A stretch of 64,000 nucleotides of DNA from RGIG426 sp045598965 (GTDB taxonomy: Bacteria > Bacillota > Clostridia > Oscillospirales > Acutalibacteraceae): positions 1 to 64,000 of the forward strand of contig JAZRVH010000005.1 of the NCBI GenBank assembly GCA_045598965.1. Reading direction: 5' to 3'. Within the stretch, counting starts at the first letter, position 1, and every line of letters begins with the position of its first letter. Below the pieces are notes generated by a model. That model saw only the letters and a list, made by a program, of their open reading frames with translations. It did no database searches and was not told the DNA's origin. Shown here piece by piece: positions 33,304-42,581 of the stretch. Made by a program: the position numbers and the translations under genes.

Positions 33304-35694
33304 TTATGCTCGCAAACTGCATCCTATTTTTTCAAGCAAGCGGAAAATTTTATCCAATACCGGTTCAAGCTCCTCATCGGTCAACGTGCCGTCGGCTTTG
33401 CGGAACATCAAATTGTAGGCAACGCTCTTTTTGCCGTTTTCAATCTGTTTGCCTTGATATACGTCAAAGAGAGCAACGCTTTCCAGTAATTTTCCGCCGC
33501 CTTTTTTGATGGCTTCCTCAATCGTCGCCACCGGCAATTCAGCATCACACAGCAACGCCAAATCCCGTTCAACTGCCGGATGACGGGGGAGCGGTTTATA
33601 GAGCACAATCGGTTGTTTTGCGGCGAAAAGCGATTCCAGTTTAATTTCCGCAACGTAAACACGTCCGTCAAAACCATACGTTTTTGCTGTGTCAGGATGC
33701 AATTCGCCGAAAGTGGCAACCGTTTCACCGTTGAGAATGGCATTAGCGGAACGACCGGGATGGAGGAACGGCTCGCAAGCACGCTCATAGTTGGGACAGC
33801 AGGAGAACAGCTCAAACACGCTTTCCACCACGCCTTTCAGCGTAAAGAAATCCTCATTTTCACCGTAAAGACCGATGGAAAGAAGCGGCAATTCATCCGG
33901 CTGCTCGGTCAGCGGCAACGCTTTCGGAACAAACCGTTTAGAAAGCTCAAAGAATCGTGCCGCCGGAATTTTACGGTTGTAGTTGGTGGACAGCACGGAA
34001 AGCATCGAGGTAATCAACTGCGTACGCATGGTGGAATACTCTTCGCCGAGAGGATTGAGCAGGTGAATTTCGTTTCGACGAGCATCGTCGGCGGGCAACC
34101 CCAGCGTATCCAACGCTTTGGAGCTAATAAACGAATAGGTGGAAATCTCGGACAAGCCCTGCTCGCACAGACGGCGTTTGATGGCATCACTCTTTTTGCG
34201 TTCGGGAAGCAGCGTGCCACGAACAACCGCACCACGCATCGGAGTACCGATAATGTGGTTATAGCCGTAAACACGCATCACCTCTTCGGCGAGGTCGGCA
34301 CGACCCTCTACATCGTCACGGAAGCTCGGAACAGTACAAGTAAGCTCATCACCGTTGGCGACCGTTTCGATTTCCAAACGATTGAGGATATCCACCATCT
34401 TTTCAACCGGAATTTCTACGCCGAGAAGAGCACAAATGTCGGTAGCGGTGGTTTTAATCACTCGTTTTTCTGTCAAGGTGTTTGCCTTGTCAATCGTTCC
34501 GTCCACGATATCGCCACAGTCTAACTCGGCAATCAGAGAAAGTGCCCGATCAAGAACATAGGGGATAGAGCCGGCATCCACGCCGTGCTCGAAACGAGCG
34601 GAGGATTCTGTCCGCATACCAAGGGCTCGTGCGGTTTTGCGAACACTGTCACGACGGAATTTTGCCGCCTCAAAGAACAGCTCGGTCGTGTCGTCTTTAA
34701 TGCCGCTTCCGGCAGAACCCATAATACCCGCCAAGCAGGAAGGGGCTTCGCCGTCGGCAATCACCAGCATATTGTCTGTCAAGGCGTGTGCCTTGTCATC
34801 CAATGTGACGATTTCTTCGCCGTTTTTGGCACGGCGAACGATGATTTCGTTCTTTTTCACGTCACGCAGGTCGAAAGCGTGCATCGGTTGACCGGTTTCA
34901 AGCATCACGAAGTTGGTGATATCCACGATGTTGTTGATAGAACGCATTCCCGCCGCACGCAGGCAATCGACCATCCAGTCGGGGGACGGGCCAATCCGCA
35001 GGTTTTTCACCACACGACCCATATAGCGGGGGCAAATGTCCGGCTCGTCCACAGTGACTTTGATATAATCGGCAATATTGCCGCCTACGGTTGTATACGC
35101 AATTTCCGGTTTGCGGAATTCGGTTTTCAGTGCCACGGCAATCTCACGGGCAACACCGAGAACGCTTTGACAATCGGGACGGTTAGCGGTGATTTTGAAG
35201 TCAATCACGATATCGTTTAGGTGGAGCACGTCACGCATATCGGTGCCAACCTTCACATCATCCTTTAAGATGAGGATACCGTAAACCTCCGCACCGGGAT
35301 AATCGCCCTCTTTAAGGCACAATTCTTCGCCGGAGCAAAGCATACCGTTCGATTCCACGCCACGGAGCTTTCCTTTTTTGATATGAACACCGTTGGGCAG
35401 GTGGGAATCGTGTAAAGCGGCGGGAACGATAGCTCCCTCAAACACGTTTTGGGCACCGGTAACGATTTGTACCGGCTCGTCGCCACCCACATCCATTTGG
35501 CAAATTTGCAATTTGTCGGCGTCGGGGTGTTTTTCGAGTTTGATAATCTTGGCAGCAACCACATTGCTCATAGTGGCAGAGAGGTCTTCAAGTCCCTCAA
35601 TTTCGAAGCCACTCATAATCATTTTATCGCACAGGGTTTCTACAGGAACGTCAATGTCCACGTAACGTTTAAGCCAGCTCAGCGAAATTTTCAT
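33304..35694 (-). CDS. pheT: Phenylalanine-tRNA ligase beta subunit
   Basis: Non-catalytic chain of the (alpha-beta)2 PheRS that binds tRNA and edits mis-charged Tyr. The 796 residues follow the full domain series: N-terminal B1 helices, EMAP-like tRNA-binding domain (about 40-150, VVAAKIIKLEKHPDADKLQI), B3/B4 editing core (RYMGRVVKNLRI), B5 with GVEIPVEKMVDILNRLE, the catalytic-like B6/B7 region, and the C-terminal FDX-ACB anticodon domain (YKPLPRHPAVERDLALL). It overlaps pheS by 4 bp. Confidence 0.97.
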   Translation of the reverse strand: MKISLSWLKRYVDIDVPVETLCDKMIMSGFEIEGLEDLSATMSNVVAAKIIKLEKHPDADKLQICQMDVGGDEPVQIVTGAQNVFEGAIVPAALHDSHLPNGVHIKKGKLRGVESNGMLCSGEELCLKEGDYPGAEVYGILILKDDVKVGTDMRDVLHLNDIVIDFKITANRPDCQSVLGVAREIAVALKTEFRKPEIAYTTVGGNIADYIKVTVDEPDICPRYMGRVVKNLRIGPSPDWMVDCLRAAGMRSINNIVDITNFVMLETGQPMHAFDLRDVKKNEIIVRRAKNGEEIVTLDDKAHALTDNMLVIADGEAPSCLAGIMGSAGSGIKDDTTELFFEAAKFRRDSVRKTARALGMRTESSARFEHGVDAGSIPYVLDRALSLIAELDCGDIVDGTIDKANTLTEKRVIKTTATDICALLGVEIPVEKMVDILNRLEIETVANGDELTCTVPSFRDDVEGRADLAEEVMRVYGYNHIIGTPMRGAVVRGTLLPERKKSDAIKRRLCEQGLSEISTYSFISSKALDTLGLPADDARRNEIHLLNPLGEEYSTMRTQLITSMLSVLSTNYNRKIPAARFFELSKRFVPKALPLTEQPDELPLLSIGLYGENEDFFTLKGVVESVFELFSCCPNYERACEPFLHPGRSANAILNGETVATFGELHPDTAKTYGFDGRVYVAEIKLESLFAAKQPIVLYKPLPRHPAVERDLALLCDAELPVATIEEAIKKGGGKLLESVALFDVYQGKQIENGKKSVAYNLMFRKADGTLTDEELEPVLDKIFRLLEKIGCSLRA

Positions 35695-36728
35695 TTTACG
35701 TTCCCTCCTTTGAATTGTTGCAAGAAGCGTAAATCGTTTTCAAACAGCAGACGGATGTCGCTGATTTTGTAACGAGTGGTCGTTAAGCGGTCAAGACCGA
35801 TACCAAAGGCAAAACCGGAATATTCCTCGGGGTCGATGCCGCAACCGGACAACACACGGGGATGCACCATACCGGCACCGAGGATTTCAATCCATCCTTC
35901 GCCTTTACAAACTCGACAGCCCTTACCGCCGCACTCGGGGCAGGAGACGTCCACTTCGACGCTGGGCTCGGTAAAGGGGAAAAACGAGGGGCGGAAACGC
36001 ACTTTGGTATCTTTGCCGTAAATTTCGTGGGCGAATTGCTCCAGCACGCCTTTCAAATCGCACATGGTAATGCCCTTGTCCACTACCAGTCCCTCCACTT
36101 GATGGAATACCGGGGAGTGGGTGGCGTCCACCTCGTCCGCACGGTACACACGACCGGGGCAAATGATACGAATGGGGGGCTTGCGGGTTTCCATAGTACG
36201 AATTTGTGCCGCCGACGTCTGGGTACGCAGCAACAAATTGTCTGCCAGATAGAAGGTATCCTGCATATCTCTTGCCGGGTGATCGGCGGGAACGTTCAAC
36301 GCCTCAAAATTATAGTGGTCGGTTTCGATTTCGGGGCCGTCCACCACATCAAATCCCATGGATTGGAAAATGTCAATCATATCCGCAAGCGTTTGGTTTA
36401 GCGGATGAAGCGAGCCGCCTTTGTTCGTCTTACCGGGCATGGTGATGTCGACCGTCTCGGCGGCAAGACGTGTGTTTTTGGCGGCGTTTTTCAGCGTATC
36501 GGATTTGTCCGAAAACGCTTGCTCAAATGTTGCACGCACCTCGTTGACTAACTGACCCATTTTCGGGCGTTCTTCGGCGGGGAGTGCACCCATACCACGC
36601 AAAAGCTCTGTTAATGCACCTTTTTTGCCGAGATACTTGACACGCCAAGCATCCAGCGTTTGTTCATCCTGCACAGCGGCGATTTCGTTCATCGCTTCCG
36701 TACGAAGGGCGTCCAATTTTTCTTTCAT
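35691..36728 (-). CDS. pheS: Phenylalanine-tRNA ligase alpha subunit
   Basis: Catalytic chain of PheRS, 345 residues. An N-terminal coiled-coil (about 1-90) is followed by the class II core with HPLNQTLADMIDIF, TDHYNFEALNVPADHPARD, the HQVEGLVVDKG block and motif 3 GFAFGIGLDRLTTTRY. The usual FFPFTEPSVEVDV is intact. A four-cysteine insert (CPECGGKGCRVCKGEGW) appears after it. The start at 36728 has AAAGGACGAT upstream; an open frame running 43 codons further back lies in the T-box leader and is not translated. Confidence 0.97.
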   Translation of the reverse strand: MKEKLDALRTEAMNEIAAVQDEQTLDAWRVKYLGKKGALTELLRGMGALPAEERPKMGQLVNEVRATFEQAFSDKSDTLKNAAKNTRLAAETVDITMPGKTNKGGSLHPLNQTLADMIDIFQSMGFDVVDGPEIETDHYNFEALNVPADHPARDMQDTFYLADNLLLRTQTSAAQIRTMETRKPPIRIICPGRVYRADEVDATHSPVFHQVEGLVVDKGITMCDLKGVLEQFAHEIYGKDTKVRFRPSFFPFTEPSVEVDVSCPECGGKGCRVCKGEGWIEILGAGMVHPRVLSGCGIDPEEYSGFAFGIGLDRLTTTRYKISDIRLLFENDLRFLQQFKGGNVK

Positions 36729-36773
36729 ACTATCGTCCTTTCCGTTTTGGAATTGTAACCTGAATTTTGACAT

Positions 36774-36811
36774 AAAAAAAGCCCTCGACCCCAAAAATGG
36801 GGACGAAGGTC
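36774..36811 (-). terminator. Intrinsic terminator of the Phe T-box leader
   Basis: On the minus strand GACCTTCGTCCCCA pairs with TGGGGTCGAGGGC, followed by a T run. It lies after the T-box motif and about 45 bp upstream of pheS. Confidence 0.88.
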
Positions 36812-37037
36812 GAAACTCCGTGGTACCACCCCGATTTTTGTGCCGAAAAAGGCACAAACACTCGATAACGATAACGGGGTCACCGTCGCAGCCTACTTGC
36901 CGAAGATGGGTTCAGCCACGCCGCTCCAAAGTGAACTTCAGCACAGAAGCCCTCAAATCGCTTTCAGCCGGTGACGATTCTCTCTTTCGGGGGCGGGATT
37001 GTGCGTACTCTCTTTTTCTCAGCGTTTACAAACAAAT
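36781..37037 (-). promoter_or_regulatory. T-box riboswitch, Phe-specific, upstream of pheST
   Basis: The antiterminator motif GGGTGGTACCACGG lies at about 36832-36819 on the minus strand. The specifier loop reads GAAGTTCACTTTGGAG, placing TTC (Phe) at 36935-36933. TGGT predicts discriminator A, as in tRNA-Phe. An AGAGAGAATCG block of Stem I is seen upstream. All three points agree with the pheS-pheT genes that follow. Confidence 0.93.
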
Positions 37038-37066
37038 ATTTTATCACACCGTTTTTCAATTGTCAA
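37038..37066 (-). promoter_or_regulatory. Promoter of the pheST T-box transcript
   Basis: On the minus strand TTGACA (37066-37061) and TAAAAT (37043-37038) are separated by 17 bp. Confidence 0.87.
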
Positions 37067-37102
37067 GACACAAAAATTTCACAGAATTTTTGGCGGAAAA
37101 AC

Positions 37103-37131
37103 TTTACAATTCGTGGTTTCTATTGTAAAAT
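37103..37131 (+). promoter_or_regulatory. Promoter of the pyrH operon
   Basis: TTTACA and TAAAAT are separated by 17 bp, 30 bp upstream of pyrH. It is divergent from the pheST promoter, with about 36 bp between the two -35 boxes. Confidence 0.8.
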
Positions 37132-37161
37132 AGTAAAGATAAATCCAAAGGAGAGATGTAT

Positions 37162-37869
37162 ATGACACCGAAGTATAAACGTGTCTTGCTGAAACTCAGC
37201 GGCGAGGCACTGGCAGGCGAAAAAGGAATGGGTCTTGATTTTGAGACGCTTCTCCGGTTTTGTGCTCCTATTAAAGAATGTGTAGATGCCGGTGTTCAAA
37301 TCGGCATTGTTGTGGGCGGCGGCAACTTCTGGCGTGGACGTCAAAGCGGTCAAATGGACCGTACCCGTGCTGACCACATGGGAATGCTCGCCACCATTAT
37401 CAACGGATTGGGCTTGTGCGATGCTCTTGAGCAGTTAGGCTGTGACGTGCGTGTGCAGTCGGCTGTTCAGGCAAATCAGATTTGCGAACCGTATATTCGC
37501 AGTCGAGCTGTTCGCCATTTGGAAAAAGGTCGTGTGGTTGTGTTCTCCGGCGGAACGGGCAACCCGTTCTTCTCCACCGACACGGCGGCGGCCCTTCGTG
37601 CGGCGGAAATTGATGCGGATATTTTGTTTAAGGCCAGCATGGTCGACGGCGTATATGATTCCGACCCGAAAACTAATCCGAATGCAAAGAAATTTGATAC
37701 GCTTTCGTTCTCGGAAGTGCTTTCGAAGGATTTGAAGGTGATGGACGGCACCGCCGCCACTCTTTGCCGTGACAACAAAATCCCGCTGTTGGTCTTTAAC
37801 CTCAACGACCCGCAAAACATTGTGCGTGCCATCGCCGGGGACGAATCTATCGGCACCCGTGTGGAATAA
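37162..37869 (+). CDS. pyrH: UMP kinase
   Basis: Phosphorylates UMP to UDP; hexameric amino-acid-kinase-fold enzyme. The 235 residues show the N-terminal YKRVLLKLSGEALAG, IVVGGGNFWRGR and the C-terminal DGTAATLCRDNKIPLLVFNL. The allosteric region is intact. ATG 37162 is 6 bp from the AAAGGAGAG site; the in-frame ATG at 37156 is too close to it. It is first in the pyrH-frr-uppS-cdsA-dxr-rseP transcript. Confidence 0.97.
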   Translation: MTPKYKRVLLKLSGEALAGEKGMGLDFETLLRFCAPIKECVDAGVQIGIVVGGGNFWRGRQSGQMDRTRADHMGMLATIINGLGLCDALEQLGCDVRVQSAVQANQICEPYIRSRAVRHLEKGRVVVFSGGTGNPFFSTDTAAALRAAEIDADILFKASMVDGVYDSDPKTNPNAKKFDTLSFSEVLSKDLKVMDGTAATLCRDNKIPLLVFNLNDPQNIVRAIAGDESIGTRVE

Positions 37870-37908
37870 ATCGACATTCTAATCCAAGAATATAAGGAGG
37901 ATTTTATT

Positions 37909-38463
37909 ATGCAAGCTGTTTTCGAAAAAGCTGAAACCAAAATGGGAAAAACTATCAACGCTCTCAACGAGCAATATGCCGGTATTCGTGCCGGCCGTGC
38001 GTCTGCCTCGTTGCTCAACCGTGTTATGGTGGAGTATTATGGCACACCGACGCCCGTGACCCAGCTCGCCAACGTGTCCTCTCCGGAGCCTCGTTTGCTT
38101 AAAATTGTGCCGTATGACAAAACCGCACTCAAAGATATCGAGCGTGCGATTTTGACTTCGGATATCGGCATTAACCCGCAAAACGACGGTTCTATCATTC
38201 GTCTTAATTTCCCGCCGCTTACGGAGGAACACCGCAAAGAGCTTTGCAAGAACATCTCCAAATATGCGGAGGAGGCAAAAGTGGCGGTGCGTTCCATTCG
38301 CCGTGATGCGATTGAATCGCTGAAAACTATGAAAAAGAACGCCGAAATCACCGAGGACGACCAGGCGAACGGCGAAAAGAAAGTCCAGACTATCACCGAC
38401 GATTTCTGCAAACAGATTGATGAGCTGGCAAAAGCAAAGGAAAAGGATATTCTGGAACTGTGA
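37909..38463 (+). CDS. frr: Ribosome recycling factor
   Basis: Splits post-termination ribosomes together with EF-G. The 184 residues have the standard tRNA-like shape, with the hinge-region AGRASASLLNRVMVEYYG, SDIGINPQNDGSIIRLNFP and the long final helix ending KEKDILEL. AAGGAGG precedes the ATG. It overlaps uppS by 4 bp. Confidence 0.98.
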   Translation: MQAVFEKAETKMGKTINALNEQYAGIRAGRASASLLNRVMVEYYGTPTPVTQLANVSSPEPRLLKIVPYDKTALKDIERAILTSDIGINPQNDGSIIRLNFPPLTEEHRKELCKNISKYAEEAKVAVRSIRRDAIESLKTMKKNAEITEDDQANGEKKVQTITDDFCKQIDELAKAKEKDILEL

Positions 38464-39203
38464 GTACCGGAAAAAGTAAAACTCCTTCGTTCGATCTTCG
38501 GGCGGAGGAGTTGCCCGCTAATATCGGGATTATTATGGACGGCAACGGTCGTTGGGCGAAAAAAAGAGGACTTCCTCGACAATTCGGTCATCGTGCCGGT
38601 GCCAAAACGTTTCGAAAAATCGTGAAGCATTGTGAAGCACGGGGAATTAAAGTGGTTACCGTGTATGCGTTTTCCACCGAAAACTGGCGACGTCCCGCCG
38701 CTGAGGTGGATGCGATTATGGATTTGTTGCGTTCTTACCTAAAAGAATCCCTTCTCGATTTCAAAAGCGAAAATATTCGCACTCGTTTTATCGGCGATCG
38801 CACACCGCTGTCAAAGGATATCCGAGAGTTGATGGCAGAGGCGGAGGCCTCTACTGCCGACCGCACGGGAATGATTCTCAATATCGCCGTCAACTACGGC
38901 GGTCAGGATGAGCTTGTCCATGCGGCAAAAGCTCTTGTCGCCGAAGTGAGTGCGGGAAATTTGTCGCCGGATGACATTGATGCGGCGACACTTTCGTCGC
39001 ATCTGTATACGGAAGACCAACCGCCGGTGGATTTGATTTTACGTCCCAGCGGCGAATACCGTTTGTCCAATTTTCTTATCTGGCAGGCGGCGTATGCGGA
39101 GTACGTGTTCATGGATGTTCTGTGGCCGGATTTTACGGAGGAGGACATGGACCGTGCTTTGATGGAATATGCCGGACGAAATCGGCGGTTTGGAGGAGTG
39201 TAA
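38460..39203 (+). CDS. uppS: Isoprenyl transferase (undecaprenyl diphosphate synthase)
   Basis: Cis-prenyltransferase that extends farnesyl diphosphate to the C55 wall carrier. The 247 residues carry GIIMDGNGRWAKKRGLPRQ with the catalytic Asp, GHRAGAK, TVYAFSTENWRRP and the C-terminal RPSGEYRLSNFLIWQAAYAE. The start is GTG in the frr stop (GTGA). It uses the product of ispA (elsewhere in this window) and feeds peptidoglycan and teichoic acid synthesis. Confidence 0.97.
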   Translation: MSTGKSKTPSFDLRAEELPANIGIIMDGNGRWAKKRGLPRQFGHRAGAKTFRKIVKHCEARGIKVVTVYAFSTENWRRPAAEVDAIMDLLRSYLKESLLDFKSENIRTRFIGDRTPLSKDIRELMAEAEASTADRTGMILNIAVNYGGQDELVHAAKALVAEVSAGNLSPDDIDAATLSSHLYTEDQPPVDLILRPSGEYRLSNFLIWQAAYAEYVFMDVLWPDFTEEDMDRALMEYAGRNRRFGGV

Positions 39204-39207
39204 GCCT

Positions 39208-40035
39208 ATGAAAACCCGTGTTATCAGCGGTCTTGTCGGTGCGGCACTTCTTATTGCCGTATTGGTACAGCCCTTTATTTTGATTGTAGAAATCGGCGTG
39301 GCGGCACTTTGTGTTATTGCAGTATATGAGCTCCTTATTGCCACCAAACTGGCTTTGTCGAAGCCCGTGTGTGCGGTGTGTATGCTGTTTGCCGCTTCGG
39401 TACCTTTTTGGCGATATTTGCCGCAAAACGCTCTTTTGTGGGTGCTTTACGCCTTTGTGGCGTTGCTTGTGGTGTCGCAGGTGGTATGGCATAAAAAACA
39501 GCCGGTCACCGCCACCTTATATGCGGCAACAGCAACGGTTATTTCGTCGCTTTCGTTGTCGTCGATTGCGTTTTTGCGTGCCGATAAAGACTTTGGCTTG
39601 TTCCTCGTGGTGTGGATGCTTTTGATCCCGTGGATGAGCGATACCGGTGCGTATTTCACCGGTGTGTTGTGCGGTAAAACCAAGCTTTGCCCGGAAATCA
39701 GTCCTAAAAAGACGGTGGAGGGGTTAATCGGCGGTCTGTTTACATCGGTTATTATCTGCCTTGCGGCGGCATACGTTTATGAGACGTGGATTTCGCCGGA
39801 AGTGATAGTGAATTATTATGCTATGGCGGCGGTAACGCTGCTCGGGGCGACGCTGTCCGTATTCGGCGACTTGTTGGCGTCGCTTATCAAGCGTCACGCC
39901 GGTATTAAAGATTTCGGCAACCTGATGCCCGGACACGGCGGTGTTATGGACCGCTTTGACAGTCTGCTTTTGACCGCACCGCTTGTGGTGCTGTCACTCA
40001 TGCAGTGGCCGATTATTTACACCATCAACTCATAA
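39208..40035 (+). CDS. cdsA: Phosphatidate cytidylyltransferase
   Basis: Makes CDP-diacylglycerol from phosphatidate and CTP for phospholipid synthesis. The 275-residue protein has about seven or eight membrane helices, and the signature SLIKRHAGIKDFGNLMPGHG with the MDRFDSLLLTAP end is present near the C terminus. The ATG at 39208 follows GGAGGAGTG; the longer frame overlaps the end of uppS. It ends 40 bp before dxr. Confidence 0.96.
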   Translation: MKTRVISGLVGAALLIAVLVQPFILIVEIGVAALCVIAVYELLIATKLALSKPVCAVCMLFAASVPFWRYLPQNALLWVLYAFVALLVVSQVVWHKKQPVTATLYAATATVISSLSLSSIAFLRADKDFGLFLVVWMLLIPWMSDTGAYFTGVLCGKTKLCPEISPKKTVEGLIGGLFTSVIICLAAAYVYETWISPEVIVNYYAMAAVTLLGATLSVFGDLLASLIKRHAGIKDFGNLMPGHGGVMDRFDSLLLTAPLVVLSLMQWPIIYTINS

Positions 40036-40075
40036 CAACCTGCCAATTTTGATACACTAAAAGGGGAGACCTCTT

Positions 40076-41218
40076 TTGACAGAAAATCTCGTTTTACTCG
40101 GAGCTACCGGTTCTATCGGAACCCAAGCACTGGACGTGGCTGAAAAACTGAATATTCGTGTAACGGCAATGGCGGCGGGAAGTCGTGTAAAACCTTTTGA
40201 GCCGTTGTGCCGTAAATTTAAGCCCTCCGCCGTTGCTATGATGGATGAAACGGCGGCAAAGGATTTGAAAGTGCGTCTTGCCGATACCGATATCCGTGTG
40301 TTATCCGGACTTTCCGGTGTCTGTGAGCTGGCATCCGATCCCTCTGCCGATACGGTGCTCAACTCCGTTACCGGCGTTGCGGGGTTACAGCCTACTCTTG
40401 CGGCGGTGGAAGCGGGACACGACGTGGCACTCGCCAACAAAGAGACGTTGGTCGCCGGCGGCGAGCTGGTAACCAAAGCGGTTGCCGAAAAGGGCGTGCA
40501 GCTGCTTCCCGTTGACAGTGAACACTCCGCAATTTTTCAATGCTTGCAGGGCAAGCCTCGGAACGGAGGGGCATCACGACTCATTTTAACCGCTTCCGGC
40601 GGCCCGTTTTTCGGTAAAACAAAAGCCGAACTTGAGACTATGAAAAAAGAAGATGCTCTCAAGCATCCCAACTGGTCTATGGGTGCCAAAATCACCATTG
40701 ATTCCGCCACGATGATGAACAAGGGTCTCGAGCTGATTGAAGCCAAATGGTTATTTTCCATGCCGGCGGATACAATTGATATCGTGGTTCACCGGGAAAG
40801 CGTTGTGCATTCGCTGATTGAATTTGAGGATAACTCGGTGCTGGCACAGTGCGGAGTGCCGGATATGCGGATTCCGATTCAGTATGCGTTGACATATCCC
40901 GACCGTTTTCCGTCTCCCGTTAAATCGCTGTCGCTTACCGATTTCGGTAAATTGACCTTTTTTGAGCCGGATAACGATACTTTCCCGCTGATGGAGGTTT
41001 GTCGCCGGGCGATTACAATCGGCGGGGCGGCACCTGCCGCCGTCAACGGTGCAAACGAACAGGCGGTGGCTCTGTTTTTGGAGGATAAAATCGGCTTTTG
41101 TGATATTTCTCGCCTTGTTGCCGGTGTCCTTGACAGAGAGTGGGGTTCTGCCGATTCGGTGGAGGCTGTGCTGGCCGCCGACCGTGCGGCACGGAATTTC
41201 GTGTTGTCAGAGGTCTGA
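40076..41218 (+). CDS. dxr: 1-deoxy-D-xylulose-5-phosphate reductoisomerase
   Basis: Second MEP-pathway enzyme; rearranges and reduces DXP with NADPH. The 380 residues show the NADPH loop LGATGSIGTQALDV, ANKETLVAGGELV, the active-site PVDSEHSAIFQCLQG, TASGGPFFGK and ATMMNKGLELIEAKWLF with its metal-binding Glu. The start is TTG at 40076 with AAGGGGAGACC upstream. With dxs, uppS and ispA in this window, most of the isoprenoid route is in two clusters. Confidence 0.97.
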   Translation: MTENLVLLGATGSIGTQALDVAEKLNIRVTAMAAGSRVKPFEPLCRKFKPSAVAMMDETAAKDLKVRLADTDIRVLSGLSGVCELASDPSADTVLNSVTGVAGLQPTLAAVEAGHDVALANKETLVAGGELVTKAVAEKGVQLLPVDSEHSAIFQCLQGKPRNGGASRLILTASGGPFFGKTKAELETMKKEDALKHPNWSMGAKITIDSATMMNKGLELIEAKWLFSMPADTIDIVVHRESVVHSLIEFEDNSVLAQCGVPDMRIPIQYALTYPDRFPSPVKSLSLTDFGKLTFFEPDNDTFPLMEVCRRAITIGGAAPAAVNGANEQAVALFLEDKIGFCDISRLVAGVLDREWGSADSVEAVLAADRAARNFVLSEV

Positions 41219-41220
41219 TT

Positions 41221-41304
41221 ATGGGATTTTTGTTTTTAATCGGAATTTTGTTTATTATCGCTATTGTGATATATGCCTTAAACGGCAACGATCGTCAAGA
41301 GTAA
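41221..41304 (+). CDS. 27-residue single-helix membrane peptide between dxr and rseP
   Basis: ATG at 41221 opens a 27-codon frame ending in TAA at 41304. Residues 2-20 (GFLFLIGILFIIAIVIYAL) form one membrane helix, followed by NGNDRQE. AGAGG lies 8 bp upstream, and the start comes 2 bp after the dxr stop, so ribosomes finishing dxr could restart here. The peptide is too short for usual gene callers. The composition and helix length are as expected for a real membrane peptide and not for random sequence, but expression is unproven. Confidence 0.5.
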   Translation: MGFLFLIGILFIIAIVIYALNGNDRQE

Positions 41305-41320
41305 TTGTGAGGTTGGATTT

Positions 41321-42442
41321 TTGGTAAATGCACTGATTTTTATTTTGGAAATTCTTGCCGCCATTTTGGTGTTCGGCATCATCATCGTTGTTCACGAAGC
41401 AGGGCATTTTGCCGTTGCAAAATGGATGGGCGTTCGGGTAAATGAATTTTCTGTGGGCATGGGCCCCAAAATCGTCCAAAAGCAAAAAGGGGAGACGATG
41501 TACTCGCTCCGCTGGCTTCCCATTGGCGGCTATTGTGCCATGGAGGGGGAGGACGAGGACAGCGAGGATCCCCGAGCGTTTTCAAGCAAGCCTTGCTGGC
41601 GGCGAATTTTAGTGGTCGTCGCAGGGGCGACGATGAACTTTGTGATGGCATTTTTGCTGTTAGTCGTTGCACTTTCGTGCTGTTTGTCGCCTCAAGGCGA
41701 CGAGGAAAAGCCGGCATTTTCCAGCGTAACGCTCTCCTCGATTGATGAGACATCACCTGCATATAAATGCGGCCTGCGTACGGGCGATACCGTTTTACGA
41801 GTGGACGGAAAACGCATCGCCACCGATATTGACCTTGTGATGATTCTCCAAAGTGATGAGGACGGCAAATTTGATTTTGTTGTTCGACGCACCGTGGACG
41901 GCAAAGCGGTAAAACAGAACTTAAACGACGTTCAGTTTCGCCTGAAAACCGCCGAGGACGGAACACGGTTCTTGTCTTATGATTTTACGGTTAGGCCCAT
42001 AAAACGCACCGTGGTATCCACGCTTACGCAAGCCGTCAAAACGGAGTACAGTTATACGGTGCTTGTGTGGCGAAGCCTTGGCAGCATTCTCAAAGGGGAA
42101 TATGGCTTAAATGAACTGTCCGGCCCCGTGGGAACCACCGAAATTATTGCCGATGCCGTGGGGGAAGCCGTGGAGGATGCAGTGCAAAACGACAGCACCC
42201 AAGGCGTTTACGCCTTTATTATGTTGGTGGTACTCATCTCGGTCAACGTAGGATTGTTTAACCTGCTTCCGCTTCCCGCCTTAGACGGAGGGCGGCTGTT
42301 GTTCCTCCTCATTGAACTGGTCATACGCAAGCCGGTGCCACAAAAATACGAAGCCATTGTCCATACTATCGGCTTTGTTCTGCTTATTTTGCTGTCTATT
42401 GTGATCACCTTTTCCGACGTGTTCAAAATAATTAAGCGATAG
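41321..42442 (+). CDS. rseP: Site-2 protease RseP/RasP, M50 family
   Basis: Intramembrane zinc metalloprotease that cleaves anti-sigma factors, signal-peptide remnants and, in Bacillus, FtsL. The 373 residues hold the zinc motif HEAGH (about residues 25-29) in helix 1, a PDZ domain (about 130-210, with AYKCGLRTGDTVLRVDG) and the second-half motif NLLPLPALDGGRLLF with the third zinc ligand. The start is TTG at 41321 with GAGGTTGG upstream. ispG, often next in this operon, is absent; a terminator follows. Confidence 0.95.
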   Translation: MVNALIFILEILAAILVFGIIIVVHEAGHFAVAKWMGVRVNEFSVGMGPKIVQKQKGETMYSLRWLPIGGYCAMEGEDEDSEDPRAFSSKPCWRRILVVVAGATMNFVMAFLLLVVALSCCLSPQGDEEKPAFSSVTLSSIDETSPAYKCGLRTGDTVLRVDGKRIATDIDLVMILQSDEDGKFDFVVRRTVDGKAVKQNLNDVQFRLKTAEDGTRFLSYDFTVRPIKRTVVSTLTQAVKTEYSYTVLVWRSLGSILKGEYGLNELSGPVGTTEIIADAVGEAVEDAVQNDSTQGVYAFIMLVVLISVNVGLFNLLPLPALDGGRLLFLLIELVIRKPVPQKYEAIVHTIGFVLLILLSIVITFSDVFKIIKR

Positions 42443-42451
42443 ATTCGAAAG

Positions 42452-42484
42452 AAAACACCCGAAAACACTTTTTCGGGTGTTTTT
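42452..42484 (+). terminator. Terminator after rseP
   Basis: AACACCCGAAAA pairs with TTTTCGGGTGTT, followed by T residues. It closes the pyrH-to-rseP operon. Confidence 0.87.
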
Positions 42485-42517
42485 ACTGTTTTTTGACGGT
42501 TTTTCGGAACATTTTTG

Positions 42518-42546
42518 TTGACAATTCACTAAAAAAACAGTAAAAT
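42518..42546 (+). promoter_or_regulatory. Promoter of the GGDEF/EAL gene pair
   Basis: TTGACA and TAAAAT are separated by exactly 17 bp, 36 bp upstream of the chosen GTG start. A second TATAAT-like stretch follows in the AT-rich spacer. Confidence 0.85.
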
Positions 42547-42581
42547 ATTATAATATTCAAGTATTAAGAGAGGTGTTTGCG

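Noticed and set aside
36729..36857. Open frame extending pheS 43 codons upstream
   Set aside because: It lies in the Phe T-box terminator and antiterminator; AAAGGACG fits the Met at 36728.
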